NCBI RefSeq assembly: GCF_900170035.1
Contig: NZ_LT828541.1
Coordinates: 1-36,886, forward strand
Direction: 5' to 3'
Length of the DNA stretch: 36,886 bases
From: Desulfamplus magnetovallimortis
Lineage (GTDB): Bacteria > Desulfobacterota > Desulfobacteria > Desulfobacterales > Desulfobacteraceae
The position numbers and the translations under genes are program-made. Shown piece by piece: positions 1 to 7,805 of the stretch; within the stretch, counting starts at the first letter, position 1; every line of letters begins with the position of its first letter. The notes under the pieces were generated by a model that was given only the letters and a program-made list of their open reading frames with translations, made no database searches and was not told the origin of the DNA.

Positions 1-191
1 CGATCAACAGTGGCAAGCTCGGATTCATCAGTAGCATCCATCACCTGGGCTTCAGTAACAAACGCAGATGCCTCTTCAACCAGATTTTTTCTGATATCAA
101 CAGCCATAACTTCAGCTTTGCGCTCTGACAGAGTCCGGGCAAGTGACATGCCAAATTGCCCAAGGCCAATGATCAATATCTGTTGAGACAT
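1..191 (-). CDS. TrkA/KtrA-type K+ uptake regulator, N-terminal part
   Basis: This is the first 63 codons of a cytoplasmic RCK (regulator of K+ conductance) protein; the rest lies outside the window. The visible part is the beginning of a Rossmann fold: a beta strand (QILIIGLGQFG) with the dinucleotide motif GLGQFG at residues 9-14, and an acidic residue, D32, at the end of the second strand (VMAVD), which in this family contacts the ribose of NAD(H) or ATP. The start is an ATG preceded by a perfect GGAGG. It lies downstream of the KtrB/TrkH transporter gene on the same strand, as expected for the gating partner of that transporter. KtrA and TrkA cannot be told apart from this fragment. Confidence 0.85.
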   Translation of the reverse strand, partial: MSQQILIIGLGQFGMSLARTLSERKAEVMAVDIRKNLVEEASAFVTEAQVMDATDESELATVD

Positions 192-224
192 TACACCTCC
201 AATTCCCATTTTTGACTGTCTCGC

Positions 225-302
225 AAAAAGTCCACAACACCAATGTGACTATTAATAATTTCAATGATTTATGAGTGAAAAATTTTCAAAATAGGACTTT
301 TT
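225..302. repeat. Spaced inverted repeat AAAAAGTCC / GGACTTTTT
   Basis: A perfect 9-base inverted repeat (225-233 and 294-302) lies in the spacer between the transporter gene and its TrkA-like partner. The 60-base loop is A/T-rich. It could form an RNA hairpin between the two cistrons or be a remnant of a dispersed element; nothing in the sequence decides. Confidence 0.35.
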
Positions 303-333
303 ACAAGCTCATCATTGTTATAACTTCTACTCT

Positions 334-2532
334 CTATGTTAAAGATATCCTGGCATCAAGGTAGCCAGAAGCAGAGACTGACCGTTCTCTACTCAAAATC
401 ATGAAAAGGGTGACAGGGCCTATTCTTCCAACAAACATTGCCATCAGGATAATAACTTTTCCGATTTCATCAAGCATTGGCGTAGCCCCTATGGACAACC
501 CAACTGTTGCAATTGCTGATGTTGCTTCAAATACAATTTCACGCATTGGAATCTGCTGCGTGATTTCCAGCATAAAAACCGTCATAAACCAGATAAAACA
601 GCCTGCAAAAACAATGGTAACAGCCCTGTAAACTGTTCCGGGATTAATTATACGACGACCTACAGTCACATCATCGCATGATTTTATATTGGCAATGAAG
701 GTCATGAACAAAATGCCAACTGTTGTGGTTTTGATTCCACCGGCAGTACCGCCTGGACTTCCACCTATAAACATAAGGCAGAGCATCATAAGAAAAGCCG
801 GACCTGTGGTTCCAGCAAGATCAATGGAATTAAAACCGGCTGTTCTTAATGTAACCGATAAAAACCATGCATTATTAATTTTGTCAAACAATGGCAATCC
901 TGACAAAATTCCGTTCCATTCACATGCCAGAAAAAAAATCATTCCTGCAAACAGAAGCACAATTGTTGTAATAATAGCAAGAGATGCTGCAACAGGCACT
1001 CTTTTGTTAGATAATAGAACCAATACTGTTGCAGGAGTAATTCCTCCCAATATGATTAAAAGTGAAATGACATGTAGTATGGCTGGCATGTGCTGAAAAG
1101 TGACAAGACTGTTACTTTGAAGAGCAAAGCCAGCATTACAGAAAGCAGAGACTGCTGTAAAAATCCCCTGCCATACGGACATGGGGAAGGATGGAGATGT
1201 TCCGGAAAAATGAAAAAGCAGGGTCAGGATAAATGCTCCTGCTGCTTCCACAAAAAAGGTATATTGCAGAATAAGAATAATGGAACGCACAAAATCATTG
1301 TGGCCACTGTTTGTAATGGCAGTCATTATCCGCTCATGACGAAGTGTCATCCGCCGCCCCATCGCATGTAGAGCAACAGTTGTAACACCCATAATGCCAA
1401 GACCACCAAGCTGAATAAGCAACAATATAAACAATTGACCTATCAATGTAAAATCAACTGAAGTATCAAGCACAACAAGGCCAGTTACGCAAACAGCACT
1501 TACAGAGGTAAAAGCAGCATCAACAGTGGCAATATCATCAGTAACAGAACATGGAAGCATCAAAAGAATAGTACCTGTTATGCACAATGCAAAAAAAGTA
1601 ATAAGCATCATACGTGCAGGATGCACAAGAAGTGGCTCCCAGATACTGATATCTTTTCCTGAAGGCATTGTATCAGGCGGCAATATAACAGCTATAATCA
1701 TTCCGGCTGCCATTGCTGCAACTTTTGTGAAGCCACCTGACAATGAAAAAATTACCATTGCGACTGCAACAATCATTACTAACAGCAGTATGAAAGACCT
1801 TACAAGTAATACCCTGTCTCCAGCCAAGAGTATCTTTCCAGATGGTATGTTATGTTTACCTGATCTTTCTTTACCGTGGAAACAGATACATGATTTCCAT
1901 GTTCGGGGGTGACGGAACGTCAGCCATGTCGGTTTAGCAATCTCTCTCATTATTTCAGATATCGCCTGAAAAAAATGGTGTATTACAAGAAATCCAACAA
2001 TAAGAGTGGATGCAGCCAATGAAGGATCAGCGAAACATTGATGATTGACAGCCAAATCAATGGATGACTCAACATGATGTTGTGAGATCATTGCAAAGGT
2101 GGCCATAATTGAAAGTGAAATGGCAGCAAAACGAATACGCTGGAAGGAACGTTGATTTTTGGAGCTTATCATAAGGTAATTGACAGAAGGCTCGTAATCA
2201 AAAAGGAAAAACAGGGTTGATATTGTTAGAACCGCCCCTGTCAAGGCAAAAAAGGGATTATTAAGAAACAGAGGAAGTCCGGAAAGAGTTGTAAAAGTAA
2301 GAGCAACTGCCGCAAAAGTTTTACCGTAACGAGGAGATCTCAGGATCAGGAAGGCACTGATAAAACAAAAAATTGTTCCATGTATTGCAAACAATGTGGA
2401 TAGATCAAAAGAGTTACCGGAACTGTTTCCGGCAACAGCATCAAGCAGAATAAAGGGAAAAGGAGACATTGCCATCAATGCCCCCTCAATCCCCACCTGC
2501 TGAAGAGATGTACGTGATTTTTTAACCTGCAT
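334..2532 (-). CDS. KtrB/TrkH-family potassium transporter with extended N-terminus
   Basis: Integral membrane K+ uptake subunit of 732 residues, about 250 longer than a usual TrkH/KtrB. The C-terminal two thirds contains the four pore repeats expected of the superfamily: AVCVTGLVVLD, SAFCNAGFALQ, LRTAGFNSIDL and SAIATVGLSIG, each with the filter glycine. The loop GGSPGGTAGGIKTTT precedes the last repeat and GRIGPVTLF sits near the C-terminus, both typical. The first roughly 250 residues hold several extra hydrophobic segments that I do not recognise as a named domain. The start is an ATG 32 bases after the stop of the mechanosensitive channel gene. Next downstream is a TrkA/KtrA-like gene, so the group looks like one transcription unit for K+ uptake and osmotic relief. 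Ion specificity is inferred from the family. Confidence 0.88.
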   Translation of the reverse strand: MQVKKSRTSLQQVGIEGALMAMSPFPFILLDAVAGNSSGNSFDLSTLFAIHGTIFCFISAFLILRSPRYGKTFAAVALTFTTLSGLPLFLNNPFFALTGAVLTISTLFFLFDYEPSVNYLMISSKNQRSFQRIRFAAISLSIMATFAMISQHHVESSIDLAVNHQCFADPSLAASTLIVGFLVIHHFFQAISEIMREIAKPTWLTFRHPRTWKSCICFHGKERSGKHNIPSGKILLAGDRVLLVRSFILLLVMIVAVAMVIFSLSGGFTKVAAMAAGMIIAVILPPDTMPSGKDISIWEPLLVHPARMMLITFFALCITGTILLMLPCSVTDDIATVDAAFTSVSAVCVTGLVVLDTSVDFTLIGQLFILLLIQLGGLGIMGVTTVALHAMGRRMTLRHERIMTAITNSGHNDFVRSIILILQYTFFVEAAGAFILTLLFHFSGTSPSFPMSVWQGIFTAVSAFCNAGFALQSNSLVTFQHMPAILHVISLLIILGGITPATVLVLLSNKRVPVAASLAIITTIVLLFAGMIFFLACEWNGILSGLPLFDKINNAWFLSVTLRTAGFNSIDLAGTTGPAFLMMLCLMFIGGSPGGTAGGIKTTTVGILFMTFIANIKSCDDVTVGRRIINPGTVYRAVTIVFAGCFIWFMTVFMLEITQQIPMREIVFEATSAIATVGLSIGATPMLDEIGKVIILMAMFVGRIGPVTLFMILSRERSVSASGYLDARISLT

Positions 2533-2564
2533 TCTTGTTATGCCTGTTTAAATGGCCTTCTGCA

Positions 2565-4352
2565 TTACTTGTCAGGATTTCCCAAATTATGATCAGCAGC
2601 ATGAAAATTATTGCATGGGTTCTCTATGGCACTCTGTGCATTATGCACCGTTATCTGTGTAAATGGTATGCCCCAACCATTTTTATTGCATGCATCAACA
2701 ACAATGGATTGCACAGCTCTGCCTATCATGTAATAGAATTCTGCTGCAGGCCCTGCAAATTTTACAAATATGAGAATATCAAGTGAAGATGCAGCAGCCT
2801 CCTTGAATTCAACAAGAAGATCAAGAAGATGCTCACCATATTCCCTTTTTACAATCTCTTCTGATACAGTTTTGTAAATTTTTGCAGGAATATCACGGGT
2901 TATATCTGCCTGATGATCGTAATCAATTCCAAATGTGACACCAATTCCAAAGCTGTTCATGGAGAGATTTATCGGATTCTGATCAAGAAATGAGCTGCAT
3001 GGATATGTTTTAACACAACCGCCAAGAACCTCAAGATTTACCATCTCAGGGCTCTGCATTATAACCCTGCCAAATGAACCGTCAGCCAAAACCACATAGT
3101 CATTTTTTCGCGTGGGAAACCAAAGTTCATCATTAACAAACGGACGGGATTGCAACCCCATCAGTGCCTGAAGCGGAAGGCGCCTGACACCACCTGCAAG
3201 CTCGGGATTTTCAAGGGTTGTCAAAAGATTAAGTGAAACTACCTTCCAGGGGACACCATCATAAATCAGCCGTTCCCCATCTCTTACGGTACCTATATTT
3301 AATATGAATTTTGCCTGCTCCCAGAACATTGCAAAACCGTTCTTTGTTGTCCATGCAACCCCTATCAAAAATATCATTGCAACGCTTAAAAGCATCCAGT
3401 CTCCAAAATTATATAGCAGAAGCAAGGATGCAGACACTGCAAGGAAAAATGTAAAAACATGGTAGATAACTTCAAAAAGACGACTGTAAAATGAGCGCTC
3501 CTTTGCAGAATTTGCCCTTCTTGATCTGAAAATCCACCAGTAGAAAAAACGAAACATGATAAAGACAACAAAAAAAGCAACCACAGAAAGCAGAAGGTTT
3601 ATACCCCTTGTTTTGAAAAAATCATCCCCAGCACCCTGAAGGACTTTTACTATTGATTTTTTTGATTCTATTTTCTGATCAAGCTGATATTGGGACTGGG
3701 TAATATGTCGCTGCACATCCTTCTCTTTCTCATGCAACTGTTTTTCAATTTCAGCCAATCTCTTTTTAACTTTATTATCAGATGCCTCTTTTATTAAAAC
3801 AGATGTATTGGAAATCCCCTGCTGGACAGCAGCAAGATGTTTTTCGTAAAATGCAATCTCCTTTCTGAGCTTCTCAATCTCCCGAGGATGGCTTGTTATA
3901 TCCTTTAACTCCTCAATAAATGGACGAAAAATTTCCTGAATCTCCTCTTTAAGATCAACTATCTTGAGAGGCTTTGAAATATCGCCCTGGGGCTGTATTC
4001 CAACAGCAATGGTTTTAAACTCATTCTCCCTGCTGTCAAGGCGCGTTATAATTTCGTTCATCTCATCGGTTATTCTCTGTTTTTTTTCCTCAGTCTCAGC
4101 ATTTTTCAACTCTTTTTTCTTAAGCTCCAGCTCCTTTTGAAGAAGAACCATTGAATCAAGAATATCTGCAAGGGCGGCAAGTTTATTCTGGCTTGGAGAG
4201 AGGGTTTTAGAATCCGGGTTAACTTGGTTGTCAGCGCCGACTTCAATTCCACCACTTGGCTCACTTCCCATAGTGTTGGAAGGAAACATACAGCAAACAA
4301 CAATTAAAGATATAGACAACCACCAAAATAAACTTTTATAACATAAAGCCAT
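2565..4352 (-). CDS. MscS-family mechanosensitive channel with coiled-coil periplasmic region
   Basis: A 595-residue inner-membrane channel predicted to release small solutes on osmotic downshock. Residues 1-29 look like a signal sequence. Residues about 45-250 are charged and Lys/Glu-rich with long heptad-like stretches, consistent with a periplasmic coiled coil. Hydrophobic segments follow between about 255 and 340, then an MscS-like beta domain (GERLIYDGVPWKVVSLNLLT) and a C-terminal alpha/beta region. The start has a strong GAGGAGG ribosome binding site. It is first in a minus-strand group with the K+ transporter and TrkA-like genes, a combination that makes sense for turgor control. It diverges from the sigma-54 regulator gene. 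The exact subfamily is uncertain. Confidence 0.8.
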   Translation of the reverse strand: MALCYKSLFWWLSISLIVVCCMFPSNTMGSEPSGGIEVGADNQVNPDSKTLSPSQNKLAALADILDSMVLLQKELELKKKELKNAETEEKKQRITDEMNEIITRLDSRENEFKTIAVGIQPQGDISKPLKIVDLKEEIQEIFRPFIEELKDITSHPREIEKLRKEIAFYEKHLAAVQQGISNTSVLIKEASDNKVKKRLAEIEKQLHEKEKDVQRHITQSQYQLDQKIESKKSIVKVLQGAGDDFFKTRGINLLLSVVAFFVVFIMFRFFYWWIFRSRRANSAKERSFYSRLFEVIYHVFTFFLAVSASLLLLYNFGDWMLLSVAMIFLIGVAWTTKNGFAMFWEQAKFILNIGTVRDGERLIYDGVPWKVVSLNLLTTLENPELAGGVRRLPLQALMGLQSRPFVNDELWFPTRKNDYVVLADGSFGRVIMQSPEMVNLEVLGGCVKTYPCSSFLDQNPINLSMNSFGIGVTFGIDYDHQADITRDIPAKIYKTVSEEIVKREYGEHLLDLLVEFKEAAASSLDILIFVKFAGPAAEFYYMIGRAVQSIVVDACNKNGWGIPFTQITVHNAQSAIENPCNNFHAADHNLGNPDK

Positions 4353-4385
4353 AATTCAGCCTCCTCGTAGAGTATTTATTTCAAA

Positions 4386-4414
4386 TTGACACAAAGACCA
4401 ATACACTCTATCAT
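4386..4414 (+). promoter_or_regulatory. Near-consensus sigma-70-type promoter
   Basis: TTGACA (4386-4391), a 17-base spacer and TATCAT (4409-4414) match the housekeeping consensus at 11 of 12 positions. It points toward the sigma-54 activator gene, whose ATG is 48 bases further on, leaving an mRNA leader of roughly 40 bases. It lies in the divergent spacer with the channel gene. Confidence 0.65.
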
Positions 4415-4461
4415 AAATCACAGGCAAAAACGAACGGGAATATTTTGGGAACAAAAGGCCT

Positions 4462-5964
4462 ATGACACCAACTGTTAACGATCTTATGAAATCCCCCCTT
4501 AATTTCAGGGGCCTTCTGGATGAGATGCCCCTGGGAATAACCATTGTTGATCTTGATTTCAGGATCGTACTTGTCAATCGTGTGTTTGAAGCACTGACCG
4601 GCTTTTCAGCATCTGATGCACGGGGTATTCCATGCTGCCATATAATAAGGAGTAGGCACTGCTCCGGAAACTGCCCTGCCACCTCTGCAACAGGCAACAT
4701 AAGACACCCTGTCTGTTTTGAAAGTGATATAATAAATCGTGACCGCCAGAAACTTCCTGTAAGAATAACACTTGCCCCTCTTTTAAACTCAAACGGTGAA
4801 CAGAGCGGATACATTGAAACGGTTGAAGATATAAGAGCAATAAAGCAAAGCGATGTCAGAAAAAGCAAGGCATACAGCTTCTCTGACATTGTTGGAAGAT
4901 GTACACAGATGGAAAAAATCTTCCAGACAATACCAATACTTGCCCAGAGCGACACATCCATTCTTATTACAGGAGAAACAGGAACCGGCAAGGATCTTGT
5001 GGCAGAAGCCATTCACCAGACATCCACAAGGGCAGCAGGCCCTTTCATCAAAATCAACTGCGGAGCACTACCGGAAACACTTCTTGAGTCAGAAATCTTC
5101 GGACACCAGAAAGGTGCATTCACAGGAGCTGTTGAAAACAAGCCTGGCAGGTTTCAACTTGCCCATAACGGAACCATCTTTCTGACAGAGATTGGAGACC
5201 TTCCGCTTGCTCTTCAGGTTAAACTGCTCACATTCCTGGATGATAAGGTTATCTACCCCCTTGGCAGCACCAAAGGCTTCAATGCCAATGTAAGGATGAT
5301 TGCAGCAACACACCGTAACCTTGAAACAATGGTAAGAGACGGACAATTTCGCCAGGATCTATTCTTCCGCCTCAACGTGGCACGAATCCACCTCCCTCCT
5401 TTAAGAGAACGGGAAGGCGATATAAGATTGCTGCTTGACCATTTTCTCAACACTTTTTCAAAACAGCTTAACAGAAGGAAAAGCCACTTTTCAAAGGATG
5501 CCTTGAATATCCTTATCCACTATGGGTACACAGGAAACATAAGGGAACTCAGAAACATTGTTGAATACGCTGTAAACATGGCAGGAGATCACCTGATTGA
5601 ACCTGAAAATCTGCCTGCATATCTTTTTGACTCTCCAATGAAGCTTCCTGTAAGAGGAGAGGATTACCATCAACAGGAGAGAGACAACAAGGAAAACAGG
5701 CAACTATCTGGAACGAATTATACAGAAAGAGAAGACCCCTCTTTGTCATATGACAAAGGGGAAACCATGCATTACTCTTCTGCAACTCAAACCCCTCTTT
5801 TCAACCAGAAATCAAATACAGGAGCTTCGTGGGCAGACAGGGAAAGGGAGATGATTCTTGATGCACTTCTCAAGGCAAAGGGTAGAAAACAGGTTGCATC
5901 GGAGATTCTTGGGTGGGGACGTACAACATTGTGGCGGAAAATGAAACAGTATGAAATAGAATAA
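4462..5964 (+). CDS. Sigma-54 activator: PAS-AAA+-Fis HTH
   Basis: Bacterial enhancer-binding protein of 500 residues that should activate sigma-54 RNA polymerase in response to a signal sensed by its PAS domain. PAS spans about 15-125 and contains a cysteine group C58, C59, C67, C71 in a CC-x7-C-x3-C pattern, so metal, cluster or redox sensing is possible. The AAA+ domain has Walker A GETGTGKD (171-178) and an intact sigma-54 contact loop GAFTGA (218-223). The Walker B segment reads GTIFLTEIGD: the usual Asp before the Glu is Thr242. A Fis-type helix-turn-helix lies at about 465-500 (RKQVASEILGWGRTTLWRKM). There is no receiver domain, so direct sensing is likely. The final A of its stop is the first base of the Uma2 start (TAATG). 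The target is unknown; the sigma-54 promoter at 33221 is one candidate. Confidence 0.93.
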   Translation: MTPTVNDLMKSPLNFRGLLDEMPLGITIVDLDFRIVLVNRVFEALTGFSASDARGIPCCHIIRSRHCSGNCPATSATGNIRHPVCFESDIINRDRQKLPVRITLAPLLNSNGEQSGYIETVEDIRAIKQSDVRKSKAYSFSDIVGRCTQMEKIFQTIPILAQSDTSILITGETGTGKDLVAEAIHQTSTRAAGPFIKINCGALPETLLESEIFGHQKGAFTGAVENKPGRFQLAHNGTIFLTEIGDLPLALQVKLLTFLDDKVIYPLGSTKGFNANVRMIAATHRNLETMVRDGQFRQDLFFRLNVARIHLPPLREREGDIRLLLDHFLNTFSKQLNRRKSHFSKDALNILIHYGYTGNIRELRNIVEYAVNMAGDHLIEPENLPAYLFDSPMKLPVRGEDYHQQERDNKENRQLSGTNYTEREDPSLSYDKGETMHYSSATQTPLFNQKSNTGASWADREREMILDALLKAKGRKQVASEILGWGRTTLWRKMKQYEIE

Positions 5965-6551
5965 TGGATAAAAAAATGAATGTGCAAGTTCAACCTCAAA
6001 GTAAAATGACCCCGGATGAGTACTTTGAATTTGATAATAAATCAGATATAAGGCATGAATTTTTCGATGGTGAACTCTTTGCCATGACAGGAGCTACAAA
6101 GAATCATAATCTCATCAACACAAGTCTTACTGTAAATTTGGTTAATGGCATCACCAATTCTACATGCAGAGTTTTTTCCAATGACATGAGGGTGAAAATT
6201 GAAAACGGCTATGTTTACCCTGATCTTGCAGTGGCATGTAGTGATCTTGAATTTGAATCCAACGACCTTGACACCTTAACTAATCCAATTGTTATAGTAG
6301 AGATTCTTTCAAACTCTACCGAGGCTTTTGACAGAGGGGATAAGTTTTCTTATTACCGGATGATTCCTACACTTAAAGAGTATATTCTTGTATCTCAAAA
6401 CAAATGCAGAGTTGAACAGTTCATCAGAAAAGAAAAAAAAATGTGGAGTATGCTTTATTATGAAGATATGGCGCAGATTATGAAAATCGAGTCTGTTAAC
6501 TGTGAATTATTGCTATCTGATATTTATAAGTGGGTTGAATTCAATAAGTAA
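5964..6551 (+). CDS. Uma2-family (DUF820) restriction-endonuclease-fold protein
   Basis: A 195-residue protein of the Uma2/DUF820 group in the PD-(D/E)XK nuclease superfamily. Recognisable family segments are MTPDEYFEF, RHEFFDGELFAMTGA (the N-terminal H-E-x-x-D-G motif), a YPDLAV segment carrying the likely catalytic Asp, VEILSNSTEAFDRGDKF with the downstream Glu, and YRMIPTLKEYILVSQ. The length is normal for the family. It starts on the last base of the preceding stop codon, so translation is probably coupled to the sigma-54 activator. Uma2 genes are abundant in cyanobacteria and some Desulfobacterota; their biological role is not established, and nuclease activity here is a family inference only. 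Confidence 0.85.
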   Translation: MDKKMNVQVQPQSKMTPDEYFEFDNKSDIRHEFFDGELFAMTGATKNHNLINTSLTVNLVNGITNSTCRVFSNDMRVKIENGYVYPDLAVACSDLEFESNDLDTLTNPIVIVEILSNSTEAFDRGDKFSYYRMIPTLKEYILVSQNKCRVEQFIRKEKKMWSMLYYEDMAQIMKIESVNCELLLSDIYKWVEFNK

Positions 6552-6584
6552 TATGATCTTACGGCCACAACGAATAGTGAAAAT

Positions 6585-6843
6585 TCTCAAAAACGACACC
6601 TATGAACTTATGAGCCTTGTTAATACTGTTTGAATCAGGATGCCCAGGATAACCAAGATTTACAGGATAAAAATCTTGAGCATCCTGTAAATCCTGGTTA
6701 TCCTTTATATGAAAGTCTCCGTAACAGCCTGTTTTGAAAATGACTTTCATCCCTTCGATTGTGGCGGTAATCCGCCATGTACGTTATTCAGACAAATGCA
6801 ATAAATGCCAAAAAAGCCAACAAGATGTCGATCTTGAGGAAAA
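6585..6843 (-). repeat. R1 dispersed element, copy 1 (interrupted)
   Basis: A minus-orientation copy of the CCAGGAT-rich element. 6585-6703 corresponds to the right end seen in the copies at 12297 and 22665 (reverse complement of a GACTTTGAG end, then CAGGATAACC-type repeats). The matching left end (reverse complement of TTGAGGATCGACATC-like sequence and ATTGCATTTGTCTGAA) resumes at 6787-6843. The two halves are separated by an R2 element at 6704-6786. This explains most of the gene-free stretch 6552-7054. Confidence 0.6.
6704..6786 (+). repeat. R2 dispersed element nested inside R1
   Basis: Shares TTTATATGAAAGTCTC, CGACTTTCATC-like sequence, CTTCGATTGTGGCGG and GCCATGTACG with the two tandem copies at 26354-26514. 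It contains a small hairpin GGCGG-TAAT-CCGCC. It sits exactly where the R1 copy is interrupted, so it appears to have inserted there. Confidence 0.6.
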
Positions 6844-6995
6844 TTAGAGACAACCCTTTGTGATTTCCGCCATACAGGGCAAACACTCAGGTCTCTCACT
6901 ACAGTTTTTTGCCCACTGAGATACCACTCAGTCACCATTTAGAATCATAATGAAACTTTATGCTACATATATTGAAAAACTATGACACAAAATGA

Positions 6996-7024
6996 TTGAC
7001 ACAAGCAGGTGATGAGGTTATGCT
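6996..7024 (+). promoter_or_regulatory. Sigma-70-type promoter for the NifX-like gene
   Basis: TTGACA (6996-7001), a 17-base spacer and TATGCT (7019-7024). Start of transcription would be near 7031, leaving about 24 bases of leader before the ATG at 7055. The bases between the R1 copy and this promoter (6844-6995) show nothing else recognisable. Confidence 0.6.
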
Positions 7025-7054
7025 TACCACTAATCAGGAGTCAACACTGCTGCC

Positions 7055-7420
7055 ATGATAAAAAGAATATTGATCCCCATATCCGGAGACGATGTTGCCC
7101 CAAGGTTTGATCTTGCAACTGAAGTTCTTGTAATTCTTATCTCAAGAAATAACGAAATTGAAGAAGAACGGACAGTTGTACTTCCAGGAGCCTCTGCTGA
7201 GAAACTGTGCCACCTTATCCTGACTGAAAATATCCATATCCTGATCTGTGGTGCCATTGAAGATGAGTTTTATCAATTTCTTAAATGGAAAAAAGTTACA
7301 ATATTTGATTCAGTTATAAGCAGTTGGCAGAATGCCTTTGACTGCTACCTCAATAACACTCTATCTCCTGGCGCCATACTATACCCACGAATAGTAGAAA
7401 ATACACCCTATCAATTTTGA
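7055..7420 (+). CDS. NifX/NifB-C-like FeMo-cofactor-binding-domain protein
   Basis: A 121-residue cytoplasmic protein of the dinitrogenase iron-molybdenum cofactor family (RNase H-like fold shared by NifX, NafY, the NifB C-terminus and MTH1175-type proteins). Supporting features are the N-terminal strand RILIPISGDDVAPRFDLA, with the family's V-x-P-R-F segment, and the later strand HILICGAIED. Only this one domain is present, and no nitrogenase genes occur nearby. Such stand-alone proteins are common in sulfate reducers, where some act in metal-sulfur cluster handling; the role here is unknown. The ATG has only a distant AGGAG-like site, so initiation may be weak. Confidence 0.65.
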   Translation: MIKRILIPISGDDVAPRFDLATEVLVILISRNNEIEEERTVVLPGASAEKLCHLILTENIHILICGAIEDEFYQFLKWKKVTIFDSVISSWQNAFDCYLNNTLSPGAILYPRIVENTPYQF

Positions 7421-7445
7421 TGTTTTTGCAAAAAACAAAAGCTTT

Positions 7446-7492
7446 AGTAATAGGGTTTAATTAGCTTCCCCCAAACTCCCACTCGCAAGTCT
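7446..7492 (+). repeat. R4 repeat, copy 1
   Basis: A 47-base stretch (AGTAATAGGGTTTAATTA, then CCCAAACTCCC and GCAAGTCT) that recurs inverted at 35205-35250 with 41 of 47 positions identical by hand alignment. It lies in the 385-base spacer upstream of the histidine kinase, directly before the tandem R3 array. Confidence 0.55.
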
Positions 7493-7524
7493 ATGAGAGG
7501 GGGCATGGGGACGATGTGAATAGG

Positions 7525-7754
7525 GAACTTAAAGCCCTTCAGGCGAACTTTTCCATAAACTTTTGCTTTTGCACGAGATAAAATGGAAATTCCTATACTA
7601 TGAACTTAGCGCCCTTCGGGCGGGCTTTTCCATAACCACTTGCTTTTGCAGGAGATAAAATGGAAATTCCTATACTATGAACTTAACGCCCTTCGGGCGG
7701 GCTTTTCCATAACCACTTGCTTTTGCAAGATAAAAATGGAAATTTCTATACTAT
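7525..7754 (+). repeat. R3: three tandem 77-base units upstream of the kinase
   Basis: Units at 7525-7601, 7602-7678 and 7679-7754 abut without spacers. Each runs from GAACTTA through GCCCTTCGGGCGGGC (a short GCCC-TTC-GGGC hairpin in units 2 and 3), TTTTCCATAA, a GATAAAATGGAAAT stretch that can pair with TTTTCCAT, and ends in TATACTAT. Units 2 and 3 are nearly identical and unit 1 is more diverged. A single related copy lies at 36801-36865. Together with R4 this fills the spacer 7421-7805. Confidence 0.8.
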
Positions 7755-7805
7755 CAAGTTATTAAAAATCAATTCCTTAACAAACCACATAGCAAAAGAA
7801 TCCTC

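Noticed and set aside
401-1912. Several plus-strand readings of 76-135 codons
   Set aside because: All are shadows of the KtrB/TrkH gene on the other strand, with no ribosome sites or family features.
7525-7754. The tandem R3 array as a CRISPR
   Set aside because: The units abut with no unique spacers, are far too long, and no cas genes are present.
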